Source of the DNA: Malachius bipustulatus | Lineage: Eukaryota; Arthropoda; Insecta; Coleoptera; Melyridae | DNA: 64,000 nucleotides | Assembly: GCA_910589415.1 (NCBI GenBank) | Contig: OU342635.1 | Coordinates: forward strand, 15,624,001-15,688,000 | Direction: 5' to 3' | Shown here: in pieces, positions 12,843-23,337 of the stretch | Position numbering within the stretch: position 1 is the stretch's first letter | Layout of the letters: each line of letters opens with the position of its first letter | The notes under the pieces: generated by a model | Told to the model about the DNA's origin: nothing | Databases searched by the model: none | What the model saw: the letters and a program-made list of their open reading frames with translations, nothing else | Position numbers and translations under genes: made by a program

Positions 12843-13192
12843 CTTCATAATTCCATTGGTCTATATCACAACGTCTAAAGTCCCTGCTCTCGACGCCTAC
12901 GTCTCCGATCTCCGCCTTGGTGACCGGCTGGAGTAGCGCCCGACAGGTGTGCAAGTCCCCTCGTCTGGCCGCGACGTGCAGGGGTGAGTCCCCGCGGGCG
13001 TCGCGTGGATCGGGGCGCGCCCCGGCCACTACCAGCCACCGTACCACGGGGCTCTGGCCCATCGCCGCCGCCAGGTGGATCGGACACAGCGCTTCGTCGT
13101 TGGGGGTGTCCAGGAGACGCGGGATAGGTGCAAGTCGGATCAAGGCGAGTGTTAGCTGGGTGTGCGAGTTGACGATCGCGTAGTGAAGGTAC
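12843..13192 (-). CDS. cact: cactus coding exon 2: ankyrin repeats 1-3
   Basis: Middle exon, residues 143-259 plus one base. It follows a TTTTCCAG acceptor (AG at 13194-13193) and ends at a GTGAGT donor (GT at 12842-12841). Three ankyrin repeats are visible: the first continues from exon 1 with TYLHYAIV, the second contains CPIHLAAAMGQ, and the third contains DSPLHVAARRGDLHTCRALL. A linker of about 30 residues with charged residues follows (about residues 228-256). The same place in IkappaB proteins contacts the Rel dimer. The exon is much more GC-rich than the flanking intron, which by itself marks it as coding. Open frames on the other strand and in the other minus frames over this exon are shadows of this GC-rich coding sequence. 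The phase (2 nt in, 1 nt out) matches both neighbours. Confidence 0.95.
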
Positions 13193-13824
13193 CTGGAAAA
13201 CAGAAAATTTTGTTAAATAATTTACTCTTATATACTCAACTGGCACTATCTCAAAATCTCTTTCTCATACGTCCAGTCCAGTTTCCAATATGTTTTGGTT
13301 AAATTACTGTCTAGTCTAAATGACTAATAGGTAATTGACTCTCAAGTTACACCAAGTAGCAATTCTGGATCTCAGTAATGAGTAAATAAATATGAATCCC
13401 TTTCGGAGAGAAGCTAACGCCAGCAATTAGATTAAAGTAAGCCGAGTTTTAATGGATCTGCATTCAATATGATGGCACCTACACAGGCAGGGGGTAATTC
13501 AGTATGTCTCGACTTGTAGTCTGCGATAATTAGTTGTAAAGGTATAGTAGAGATAATGCAAATATGACTTCAGTGCAAGTCCAATAAACCTATGGCATCT
13601 ATAGGTATACAGGGTGATGCAGATTTTATTTTGAAGTGGAAATTTAAAAAAACTAATATTCTTGGCATCCGGTTCGCTAGTCCTATATCTTGTATCTGGC
13701 ATTTTCAAAAATGCAACTACAGGGTTGCCGAATATGGACAATTCTGACACATTCGACATTCCACCCCACAGGTTCGCTATTTGTATCAAATAGGGGTTGA
13801 ACTCCCGTACCGACTACATACATA

Positions 13825-14570
13825 CAGAGTGTATCTAAAGAACACCGAAACAAATTAAGGGCTGATTCTTTGGTCTAAAATAAACAAAAATATTTTTATT
13901 TTTTTTGAGATAAAAGGTGTCAAAAAAATATCATTTTTCCAGTTTTTTGAAGACATCTGGGGAACCGTTTGAGATACGGCGGAACTCAGCTTTTGTACAT
14001 GTTTTTTCATTGATATTAACTATTAATTTTTAATAAATATCAATTCAGTTTTTTTATGTGCCATTTGCAGAAATCTTAGGATTGAGAGAAGGTTTTTGCC
14101 CTTCATTTTCCGACAGATTACTTGAAAACATCCAAAGCGAGTTTTTCATCGTAAATGACCGTTCTTCTCGAAAACGGCTCACGTTAACAGTTATGACTAA
14201 GAGTACCTCTCTTGTGTAGAAAAAACTGGCGGTTAAAAGTGCGCTCTTAAAATATGAATTGACCCAATGTTGTAGATATTAGGGTCAAAAAAAAACCAAC
14301 CCTAAAAATCTCCGTCACTGGCACATTTAAAAAAGTAGGTATAAAAAATATCAATGATAAAATTTGTACAAAAGCTGAATTCTGTTCTTAGGTATACGCG
14401 GGGGTATACGATTCCGGAGATATCTTTAAAAAAAAACTGTAAAAATAATATTTTTCTGACACCCAGTATCTCAAAAGGGGGCGTTTCCAGACACACGTTA
14501 AGTTAATAGGCAAAGTTTTGTTTATTTTTTACCACTTAAATTTTTTCGGTGTTATTTAGATACACACTGT
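13825..14570. mobile_element. Foldback element (746 bp), TA-flanked
   Basis: Ends CAGAGTGTATCTAAAGAACACCG and the complement CGGTGTTATTTAGATACACACTG, with TA at 13823-13824 and 14571-14572. Inner segments (AACCGTTTGAGATAC against the right half) are also inverted. Intervening short open frames are not genes. Confidence 0.8.
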
Positions 14571-15019
14571 ATATAGGCTAATAAAATGATGTTGCATTTA
14601 TCAACTTTGGGCTATTATTTTATTTTTAGTTTTGCCAAATAAGTAAAACTGAAGATATTTTTTGTAAAATTTCGACAACTCGTGTCTTTTTCTTTCCACA
14701 CTTTCACTTCCGAATGCTATTACTAATAAAGCAGAAGCGAACAAAATACAAACCTGAACCTCTTACTTTAATTGCCTATTACTATTATGGTCAATAGAAA
14801 GTACGCGTAATATTAATATTCATTAATGACATTAATGTGTGAGGAAATCTTTCTTCACGCTTTTCTTCCCCATTGTCTTCCAAAATATTTATGGCTCGAC
14901 CAACTATTTTCAAACACTTGAAACTGTGTTTGATACAAATAATTGAAACGACATGGTTTTAGAAAAGCTACAATAATTATAACTAAAAATTTATATTTAC
15001 ATAATGTATAAAGCATATA

Positions 15020-15503
15020 AAGGGTGTATCATAAATATACCAACAAACTTTTAGGGGAAGTAGGGGGCGTCAAAACAAACATTTTTTAAATATATTTGTC
15101 AAAAAATTTAATGGATACCTCGTATGTTGTTCAGAGGAGTAAAGTCATGTTACTTTTTCGCCGTATATGACGCACTGTTTCACAATTCTAATGAGTACCT
15201 TACTTCCAAAAATAAACCATTTTTGTATTCGTTATTGCAGCGTGTTGCATTAAAAAAAAATACTTGCACGGATTTATAAATTGTGGAATATCTTGAGAAC
15301 GTCCTACAACAAAAACATAAGATGACTTTTCTCCTTTAAACAAAACGTGGTATCTACCAAAAATGTCACATTTCCATTAAATGTCCTTATAAATTATTTG
15401 AAAAAAGATAACGATACCCAGATCTCCGCTGTTGGGAGTAAATCATGTACCTACATACTTCAGTCAAAAAATATTAAATTTTTCGAAGAACTTTAACACC
15501 TTG
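15020..15503. mobile_element. Possible related TA-flanked element (484 bp)
   Basis: The ends AAGGGTG and CACCTTG beside TA match the terminal pattern of the other elements, but internal symmetry is weak by eye. Confidence 0.35.
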
Positions 15504-15783
15504 TATATCGAAAACGAAGCGTTTTTGGACAATGTTGAGTTGACTGAGAAAAAAATGTTTGTTGGGTAATGTTATGGGTAATAAAATAACCATAAAAATT
15601 TCAATTTTTCTTTTCGTTTTTTGGAAAAATAACCGTCAGAAATATATTTTTTTAGTTATACGGGCATGCGTGTATCTCTCATTAGATTGGGAAATTTAAC
15701 CACAAAAATTTCAAGCATTAAATTTGGTTGCCAATAAAATAATCTCATTACATAATACAAGCCGGCAGTATAATAATAATAAT

Positions 15784-16354
15784 TGTTAACTCCGCGTCAA
15801 AGAGCAACACGAAATATTAACGACGCGATTCGATCCTGAAAGGGGCTAAATTAATGCGGCTCGATGCCGCGATGGTAATGACAAATCGCCACGGATGACA
15901 GGATCGAAATTTAGGGAAGGACCAGGCTATAATTGCCAATGATTGACAGGAACACAATTATTAATAATAATTATCGAAATTACTGACCTTGTGTCTTGTC
16001 CGACTAAAGGGGCACTTGTTTTAATTTGCGAGATGTTGTAACTATTATTATTGTTCACTCTGCTTCACTATGTAGGTACCCACGATTGTTCCACTACTTT
16101 ATACCGCTTCCTTATTTAATTAAAGAACTAGGTATCCCGTTCTCGTAACACCAGCATCGACGAATCTGGTACGAACGGCACTCTTGGTCGAGCTCTCTCC
16201 TCTCTCGATGTTAAACCTCGACTCTTCTCTCTATGTGTGGTCCTGTCCGGTCAGGTGTCCTTTTCCTTCGTCCCGATGTGTAAAGGGATAGGAAGGGGTA
16301 GGAAACGGTGGTGTCTTAGAGAATACGAATCGATTATTCACCAAGGACGTAACA
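15784..16354 (-). repeat. 3' LTR of the BEL/Pao element
   Basis: 571 bp, apparently identical to the 5' LTR. The corresponding TATAAA lies at 16103-16098, so this LTR could also fire antisense-free transcription into the rest of cactus intron 1 towards exon 2. Confidence 0.95.
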
Positions 16355-16372
16355 TACCGCCCACCAAAATTA
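16355..16372 (-). other. Putative polypurine tract before the 3' LTR
   Basis: On the minus strand the bases just before the 3' LTR read GGTGGGCGGTA, a purine-rich run at the expected place for priming plus-strand DNA. It is a weak tract, interrupted by pyrimidines. Confidence 0.5.
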
Positions 16373-16497
16373 CCGGAGGAATTTTCCGCTATCAGAAAAT
16401 TGAACCAAAAGCGAAACTAACGAAAACGAAACTAACGACAATAACAAAAACGAAACGAAACGAAACGACAAGTCAGGGACGAAATTCCCTGAGTCCG

Positions 16498-19400
16498 TTA
16501 CTGGTTAGGTAACGGGCAAAGTTTGACCAGAGGTCGTTTACAAAGACCTCTGGTCGTACGAACCGAGGCAACCCTGGCGACACCATCCGCACCAGGGTGC
16601 AGAGAAACAATTCTTCCTAGAGCCCATTTCAAAGGAGACAACAATTCATCCTTTATCAACACTAACGAACCGATATCTGTTGACTCAAACAAATGTGTTT
16701 TCGACCATTTACTCCTCTGGTGGAAATTATGAAGATATTCAGCCCTCCAACGTGTCCAAAAATCACGTTGCATCCGTTGCACCAATTGCCAACGAGAAAG
16801 ACGAGAAATCTTCAGATGTGACAAGTTCACATCCGGCACCGACGACAGAGGTTCCAAGGTCAGAAAATGACCAGGGGTCAACGCGGATAGATCGTTCGGG
16901 TCGCTACTAATGGGGCAAAGGGGGCGCGAATTCAAAACGGCCTCGATCTGAACGATGAAGGTGTTTAGCTCCTCATAAGTCAAAATTTGACCACCAATAA
17001 CACGGGCCATGTGTGTTTTGACGGACTTAACACCGCTCTCCCACAGTCCACCGAAGTGTGGAGCTGAGGGTGGATTGAAGTGCCATCGAATACCTTCCCC
17101 TTCTGCGGCGATTTTCAAATTTGAGTTGAGCTCCTTGTTAGCTCCGACGAAATTGGTTCCACAGTCACTGTAGATGTCACTACAGCGACCGCGGCGAGCG
17201 ACAAACCTCCTAAGAGCTGCCAGGAAAGTCTCTGACGATAAATCAGAAGCGATTTCGAGATGAATCGCGCGAGTCGCGAAACATACGAACAAACATAAAT
17301 AGGCTTTAGAAGTTTTGACACCCCTATACCTCGACAAGACAATAGGAAAGGGTCCCCCATAATCGACCCCGACACAACTAAAAGGCTTCAATTGGGAGAC
17401 ACGAGCGACAGGTAAATTCCCCATGGGAGGCTCCAACGAGAGGGGACGAGTGCGAAAGCAACGATTGCATTTCGACAAATAACTACGAATGACCCTACGA
17501 GCAGACAGGATCCAAAAATTTTGTTGAAGGAGATAATGAGTAGTGTTCACTCCTGGGTGCAAATTACCTCGATGTATCTGATCAATCAAAAGTTCAACCA
17601 ACCTATGCCTTCCTGGCAACAATGCGGGATATTTAGCGTCGAATGCTAAACCCGAATGCAACAGTCGACCCCCGACTCGCAAAATACCGAAATCATCAAT
17701 AAAGGGCGACAATGACTGCAAGTACTTGGCACATGGTTTACCAGAGCGAATTTTCTCCAATTCCGAAGAGAAGACCGAAGATTGAACAATTCTAACAATG
17801 TGCATGAGAGCAGCATGCAACTCAGAGACACTCAATGCACCAGTGGTCCTATTGACAGCACGACAATTGTTAGTGAAACGAAAACAACGAGCGATAATAC
17901 CCTGAATTTTCCTCAAAGAAGAAAATCTTTTCAACAAAACATCGACATCCGAAATCTCTATCGTAGCGAACAAAACAATATTCCTTTTCTCCAGTTCAAC
18001 ATCAGAAGTGGGAGCAATGGGAACGAGTGCTGGCCAAGATTCCAGCGGCAATCTGAGGAATTCAGGCCCCGCCCACCATGCGGAAGCCCCGACTAACTCC
18101 TCTGGTAACAAGCCCCGAGACGCGACGTCCGCTGGGTTGTCACCTGAACGTACATGATTCCAACAATCCGGAGGAATTCGATCCTGAATGTGGGCGACAC
18201 GATTCGAAACAAAAGTCTTCCACCGATGTGGAGACGACTTGATCCAGGATAGAGCGACCGAAGAGTCACTCCAAGCGAAAACCTTATCAACAACAATGGA
18301 TTGAGGACCTTGTTCAAGGACGAACGAAACGAGATCTGATAGTAAGACTGCGGCACACAATTCCAGCCGTGGAACGGAGAGTGGTTTGAGCGGAGCAACA
18401 CGAGACTTGGCAGTAACGAAACGAACCTGCACATTGCCATCGGCGTCCTCGAAACGATAATACACCACACCCGCATAACCTGCAGTCGACGCATCACAAA
18501 ATGCGTGCAGTTGACACGACACGAAAGATCCTTCGGGAACCAAGCACCTAGGGATTGTCAACTTGGATAAAACATGAAGAGTGGACTTATATCGATTCCA
18601 CTTTTCGACAACATCAGCTGGTGGATCTTCATCCCAATCCAGCCCGAGATACCACAAATGTTGAATGACTCGTTTTGCCATAAAGGTCAATGGGCACAAG
18701 AAACCCAACGGGTCATAGATCTTAGCGACTTCTGAGAGAATGCTTCTCTTAGTACAAGGTGAATCTATGGACTTAACCACGAACGAAAACGAATCAGTAG
18801 CCGATTGCCACTGAAGGCCAAGAATTTTCACCGAAAAGTCCGATTCCGAATCAAAGTTGGATGACTGCTGTTGACAATGTTCAACCGGCAGATCCTGAAG
18901 CAATTGTGGATTGTTAGCAGACCATTTCCGCAACTCAAATTGTCCCAATTGCAATAGCGAAATGAGCTGATTTCTCAACTCCAAGGTTTCCTCGATTTGA
19001 TTTGCCCCAATGGCAAAATCATCGACATAAAGCCCGAGACGAATGGCTTTCGAAGCGAGAGGAAACTTCTCAGAATTTTCTTGAGCTAATTGTAACAAGC
19101 ACCTAATGGCCAAATATGGCGAGGACGAAACACCATAAGTTACAGTGTTCAATTTGTAACTTCGAATAGGATCCTTTTCTGAAAAACGCCAACGAATTAA
19201 TTGATACTGTCGATGTGAATCTCCAACTAAAATTTGCCGATACATCTGCCTAATGTCACAAGTGAACACGAATTTGTTCTCTCGAAAACGAAGCAAAACA
19301 CTAGTGATGTCATTTTGCAACTTGGGACCAATCAACAAGGTATCATTTAACGAAAGATTGTTCGATGCCTTGGCCGAGGCGTCGAACACGACACGAATTT

Positions 19401-21765
19401 TCGACGATACTGGGGCGAGCGAAGACACATCAGAAGACATCGAAACACCAGGGTCTTTAAAAACGCAATGATGCGGAATGTAATAAGAGTTTGCAGATTC
19501 CGACTCCAATGGCACCAACGACATGTGCCCAGCCTCCAAATAATCTTTCATAAACTCTACATACATGTCTCTAATGTGAGGCAACCTCGACAATCGTCTC
19601 TCCAAAGCGAGCAAACGACGATCTGCGACATTCAACGAATCATTAAAGATAGGCAACTCTTTGCTATCCTTAAATGGCAACAATACCCCAAAACGACCTG
19701 ATTCTTCTCGATAATGAGACTCAACGAACAACGACTCAGCCTCTTGTTCCTCATTAGAGCAAACCTCAACTGAAGGCACCTCCTCAACTCTCCAAAATGC
19801 CTTAAGAGTCTCTTCAAGGGTCGAATCTACCGACGCAAAACAAGCTTGAACCTCGCCCGCAACCTTCGACGAAATGGTTCCCAAAAGAACCCAACCAAAC
19901 GTCGTGTTCATTGCGGCTGGACAGTTATCACTGCCCGACAAATAACCACCATGAACAATATTGGGAAAGATGTCAGCTCCTAGCAAAACATCGACAGAAC
20001 CAGGCGTGTACCAATTAGGATCCGCTAACTTCAAATTATCAAGCGCCTTCGATGGCGAAATGTCAACACTGGGAAGTTTTCCACAAATATTGGGCAAGAC
20101 CAAAGTACTTACTTTAAAAGTAGGTGATGGTACCCCAACGGGACGAATAATGCAATCAGATGATCCCTGGGCCGATCCCAAGGTCACGTGACCCAAACAA
20201 GAAATAGGTGTTGATGATCGATTCAAGTGCAAGCCCAAACGCTTGCGGCACCGATCAGTAATAAAAGACGACTGACTGCCAGAGTCAATTAAAGAACGAA
20301 CCACTTGATAGTTGCCCCACTTGTCTTGAACTTCAATACATGCGGTTGCTAAAAGAACCGTAGTATTGCTACGAGAACGAGAACGAACATCCTGAAAGGA
20401 TGGGAGAGAAGACATGGCAACCGTGGATGCGACTGGAGGCGGCTCAACTCGATGAGAAGCTGCTCCATCCGAATTACTAAGTTTAACGAAATGTAATAAA
20501 GAGTGGTGCCGACCTGCACACTCCTTACACGAATGAGAAGAGGGGCACTGCTTCACCAAGTGTGAAGGGCCAAAACAATTTAGGCACAAGCGCGCTGCCT
20601 TCACAGCCTCAAAACGCTTGCGCGGGTCCAACTTCAAAAAAGAACGACAATTCGAGATCGGGTGTTCTCCATTACAATGGAAGCACGACTGCTTCGATGA
20701 AGACGCACTCGACGTTGACAAAAATGCATGTGAATTCCTCGATTCCACTTTTCCACCAGACTTGACGCTACTCCGCTTACCAACGACTGCAGACGGAGAT
20801 AGGTCATTCCCCAAAGATGATTCTAATGCACGACACTGTGACGACAAAAACTTGTGCAAATCCTGATATGATGGAAACTCTTCAGATGCAAATTGGAGTT
20901 CGAAACGCTTTCGAGTAGCGTTATCCAATTTCTGTAGCAACCAGTTGAACAAAGTGAAATCCCAGAGAGAGACGCCTGAGACCTGACCCAAAGCTGTAAT
21001 ATTTTCCGAAAAGGTATTCAACAATTCACGAAGCGATTGTGAGGAATCAGAATCCGTTATTTTGGGAGCATTACAAATCGACTGCCAATAACACGTCGCA
21101 AGTACTCGCTCATTCTGATACCTTTGGACAAGAGTATCGAAAGCTATCGAATAATTGTCATCTGTCAGTGGTAAATGTTTGACAAGGGTAAGAGGTTCCT
21201 TTGACAAAGTCGAAACTAAATACTGGAACTTCTCAATTGGAGCTAACGAATCATTCGAATGAATCAAAGTCCTAAACAAATCATAATAAACCGACCACAT
21301 CCTCAACGAACCATCAAAAGTAGGTATACCGATACGAGGCAATTTCACATGTGAACTTGCAGAGGAGGGTAGTGCGGGAGCACCAGACTGTCGACTATTT
21401 AACGATTCACTCGAACCATGACGTGATTTCACCACCGTATCCTGAGCCGATTCCAACGACAATTGAACCGCTCTAATCTGAAAATAAACCGAATCAACTT
21501 CGATAAGTAGTCCCGAGTATGATTTCCAAATCTCCGATGACACATCTACGACCAAAGCACTCTTATCTGCCGACTCAACCGTAATCAGGATATTTCTATC
21601 AACCTCCTGCACCTGATTGTACAAATCTGAAGCGCTGTCGCATGCAGCCAGGACAATAAAACGCGACTTTTCATCAATGGGTGCTGTAACTACTGTCAGA
21701 ATCGAGTTCAAACGAGTCAAAAACTTCGAAACAGAAGCGTTTGCTCCGACCAAAGTGTTGGACAT
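16498..21765 (-). CDS. BEL/Pao Gag-Pol polyprotein
   Basis: One uninterrupted frame giving about 1,755 residues from the ATG at 21765 (context CAAAATGTCC). An in-frame ATG at 21786 would add seven residues. Residue numbers here count from 21786. Gag holds the DUF1759-like region near 150-300 (LPRIGIPTFDG) and zinc knuckles near 365 (CFHC) and 400 (CLNCFGPSH). The aspartic protease follows with DSGS near 499, then reverse transcriptase with YVDD near 919. An RNase H-like region has FCDAS near 1095. The integrase has its His-His-Cys-Cys zinc region at about 1405-1441 (IHRGNLH, CNRC) and the catalytic Asp-Asp-Glu near 1472, 1541 and 1583 (GVDYGG, DCGTNF, GLWESG). A C-terminal DUF5641-like region follows. 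The order protease-RT-RNase H-integrase and the YVDD type are those of BEL/Pao. No stop or frameshift is seen, so the protein may be functional. Confidence 0.95.
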   Translation of the reverse strand: MSNTLVGANASVSKFLTRLNSILTVVTAPIDEKSRFIVLAACDSASDLYNQVQEVDRNILITVESADKSALVVDVSSEIWKSYSGLLIEVDSVYFQIRAVQLSLESAQDTVVKSRHGSSESLNSRQSGAPALPSSASSHVKLPRIGIPTFDGSLRMWSVYYDLFRTLIHSNDSLAPIEKFQYLVSTLSKEPLTLVKHLPLTDDNYSIAFDTLVQRYQNERVLATCYWQSICNAPKITDSDSSQSLRELLNTFSENITALGQVSGVSLWDFTLFNWLLQKLDNATRKRFELQFASEEFPSYQDLHKFLSSQCRALESSLGNDLSPSAVVGKRSSVKSGGKVESRNSHAFLSTSSASSSKQSCFHCNGEHPISNCRSFLKLDPRKRFEAVKAARLCLNCFGPSHLVKQCPSSHSCKECAGRHHSLLHFVKLSNSDGAASHRVEPPPVASTVAMSSLPSFQDVRSRSRSNTTVLLATACIEVQDKWGNYQVVRSLIDSGSQSSFITDRCRKRLGLHLNRSSTPISCLGHVTLGSAQGSSDCIIRPVGVPSPTFKVSTLVLPNICGKLPSVDISPSKALDNLKLADPNWYTPGSVDVLLGADIFPNIVHGGYLSGSDNCPAAMNTTFGWVLLGTISSKVAGEVQACFASVDSTLEETLKAFWRVEEVPSVEVCSNEEQEAESLFVESHYREESGRFGVLLPFKDSKELPIFNDSLNVADRRLLALERRLSRLPHIRDMYVEFMKDYLEAGHMSLVPLESESANSYYIPHHCVFKDPGVSMSSDVSSLAPVSSKIRVVFDASAKASNNLSLNDTLLIGPKLQNDITSVLLRFRENKFVFTCDIRQMYRQILVGDSHRQYQLIRWRFSEKDPIRSYKLNTVTYGVSSSPYLAIRCLLQLAQENSEKFPLASKAIRLGLYVDDFAIGANQIEETLELRNQLISLLQLGQFELRKWSANNPQLLQDLPVEHCQQQSSNFDSESDFSVKILGLQWQSATDSFSFVVKSIDSPCTKRSILSEVAKIYDPLGFLCPLTFMAKRVIQHLWYLGLDWDEDPPADVVEKWNRYKSTLHVLSKLTIPRCLVPEGSFVSCQLHAFCDASTAGYAGVVYYRFEDADGNVQVRFVTAKSRVAPLKPLSVPRLELCAAVLLSDLVSFVLEQGPQSIVVDKVFAWSDSSVALSWIKSSPHRWKTFVSNRVAHIQDRIPPDCWNHVRSGDNPADVASRGLLPEELVGASAWWAGPEFLRLPLESWPALVPIAPTSDVELEKRNIVLFATIEISDVDVLLKRFSSLRKIQGIIARCFRFTNNCRAVNRTTGALSVSELHAALMHIVRIVQSSVFSSELEKIRSGKPCAKYLQSLSPFIDDFGILRVGGRLLHSGLAFDAKYPALLPGRHRLVELLIDQIHRGNLHPGVNTTHYLLQQNFWILSARRVIRSYLSKCNRCFRTRPLSLEPPMGNLPVARVSQLKPFSCVGVDYGGPFPIVLSRYRGVKTSKAYLCLFVCFATRAIHLEIASDLSSETFLAALRRFVARRGRCSDIYSDCGTNFVGANKELNSNLKIAAEGEGIRWHFNPPSAPHFGGLWESGVKSVKTHMARVIGGQILTYEELNTFIVQIEAVLNSRPLCPISSDPNDLSALTPGHFLTLEPLSSVPDVNLSHLKISRLSRWQLVQRMQRDFWTRWRAEYLHNFHQRSKWSKTHLFESTDIGSLVLIKDELLSPLKWALGRIVSLHPGADGVARVASVRTTRGLCKRPLVKLCPLPNQ

Positions 21766-21809
21766 TTTGCTAAAGAGTATCAACAAAACACTAAAGCAAT
21801 AAACGAATA

Positions 21810-22232
21810 AGGGTTATTTTTTACACCTGTAAAAAAATACAACGACAACGAAATACGAACAATAACTAAAAATAAGTACCTAACCAAGTGAAGGTTACTT
21901 ATTTAAAAACGAGTTGAAAATAAATTGACTTTGAAATTCACCAAAAAACAATACTTGAGATACCGAGTGTACCCAGTAGGTATACCGTGAATACAAAAAT
22001 CAATATTTTCCCTGTAACAACGAAAAAGGGTTATTCGTTAAAAACCTGTAAAAATACAACAACAACGAACGATGAGCAATACCAAAAATAAGTACCTAAC
22101 CAAGTGAAAGTTACTTATTTAATATCGAGTTGAAAATAAATTATTGAATTCGAATTCACCAAAAACAATACTTAAGATACCGAGTGTACCCAGTATACCG
22201 TGAATGCAAAAATCAATATTCTGCCCTGCGAA
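21810..22232 (-). repeat. Tandem duplication of about 210 bp in the BEL/Pao leader
   Basis: Two imperfect copies, 21810-22012 and 22029-22232, share words such as AAGTACCTAACCAAGTG and GATACCGAGTGTACCCAGTA. They lie between the primer-binding site and the Gag-Pol start, where the packaging signal would be expected. Confidence 0.8.
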
Positions 22233-22481
22233 TTCAGAGAGAAAATATTTCAACTATTACAGAGGTTTTTAAAACGAACACCTGCAACGAACGAAGAAGT
22301 GGAGTGAGGTGAGAATGGAGTAAAATTAGTGGAATGGGTGAAAATGCCGTCTGGCGTCCTTTGGATCGACTATTTCGAATCCTTTGACCTACAAACAGGC
22401 TACCTTAACACAGTGAGTGAGAAACTAATTTCAAACAAATGATGCAACCAATTGATGAACTATATTTCCACGAGCTTTCCT

Positions 22482-22499
22482 ATCCGGCTCGAAGGACCA
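22482..22499 (-). other. Primer-binding site, tRNA-Tyr type
   Basis: Read on the minus strand, TGGTCCTTCGAGCCGGAT begins 6 nt after the 5' LTR. Its complement equals the 3' end of eukaryotic tRNA-Tyr (…CCGGCTCGAAGGA plus CCA), so tRNA-Tyr is the likely primer of minus-strand DNA synthesis. The tRNA assignment is from memory of the conserved acceptor sequence. Confidence 0.8.
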
Positions 22500-22505
22500 A
22501 AAAAA

Positions 22506-23076
22506 TGTTAACTCCGCGTCAAAGAGCAACACGAAATATTAACGACGCGATTCGATCCTGAAAGGGGCTAAATTAATGCGGCTCGATGCCGCGATGGTAA
22601 TGACAAATCGCCACGGATGACAGGATCGAAATTTAGGGAAGGACCAGGCTATAATTGCCAATGATTGACAGGAACACAATTATTAATAATAATTATCGAA
22701 ATTACTGACCTTGTGTCTTGTCCGACTAAAGGGGCACTTGTTTTAATTTGCGAGATGTTGTAACTATTATTATTGTTCACTCTGCTTCACTATGTAGGTA
22801 CCCACGATTGTTCCACTACTTTATACCGCTTCCTTATTTAATTAAAGAACTAGGTATCCCGTTCTCGTAACACCAGCATCGACGAATCTGGTACGAACGG
22901 CACTCTTGGTCGAGCTCTCTCCTCTCTCGATGTTAAACCTCGACTCTTCTCTCTATGTGTGGTCCTGTCCGGTCAGGTGTCCTTTTCCTTCGTCCCGATG
23001 TGTAAAGGGATAGGAAGGGGTAGGAAACGGTGGTGTCTTAGAGAATACGAATCGATTATTCACCAAGGACGTAACA
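22506..23076 (-). repeat. 5' LTR of the BEL/Pao element
   Basis: 571 bp with ends TGTTACG...GTTAACA when read on the minus strand. A TATAAA box on the minus strand at 22825-22820 is the likely promoter. It appears identical to the copy at 15784-16354. Confidence 0.95.
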
Positions 23077-23328
23077 ATAATAATTATTATTATTAATGAA
23101 ACCCCCGAAGGTAATTTCAGTTTTAGACTTCAGATAGATCATAAGATGACGGAATTGCTTTGTAGTGTACGCGGGGTTCCGCAAAAAGGTTATTAGTCGT
23201 TCGTTATTTCTGTAGGTTACGATCTGCTCAACTATTTCCGAGATCGAGAAGGAATTCCTAGCGGCAAGGACAACGAAATCATTAGCTTAATAAATTCAGC
23301 AGGAGATAAAACGAGTCTCGTTTCATTC

Positions 23329-23337
23329 GGGATTCCC
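23329..23337. promoter_or_regulatory. kappaB-like site GGGATTCCC in cactus intron 1
   Basis: Reverse complement of the site at 30125, embedded in the palindrome CGGGATTCCCG. It lies about 250 bp to the right of the BEL/Pao LTR, in host intron sequence. It is a candidate Rel binding site. Confidence 0.4.

Larger units (their letters stand above)
15784..23076 (-). mobile_element. Complete BEL/Pao LTR retrotransposon in cactus intron 1
   Basis: A 7,293-bp element transcribed from the minus strand, with 571-bp LTRs at both ends. It is flanked by the 5-bp duplication ATAAT (15779-15783 and 23077-23081). All parts needed for retrotransposition are recognisable: LTR promoter, primer-binding site, leader, a single long Gag-Pol frame and a purine-rich tract before the 3' LTR. 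By eye the two LTRs have the same length and no visible differences, implying recent insertion. No envelope-like frame is present. The element reads in the same direction as cactus, so its promoter and 3'-end signals could affect the cactus pre-mRNA. The target is a TAAT-rich microsatellite. Confidence 0.95.

Noticed and set aside
12875..13246. Open frames in other registers over cactus exon 2 on both strands
   Set aside because: They are shadows of a GC-rich coding exon. Only the ankyrin frame fits the splice phases.
22482..22499. tRNA-like 3' end
   Set aside because: Only the 18 terminal nucleotides are present, at the primer-binding position of the retrotransposon. It is not a tRNA gene.
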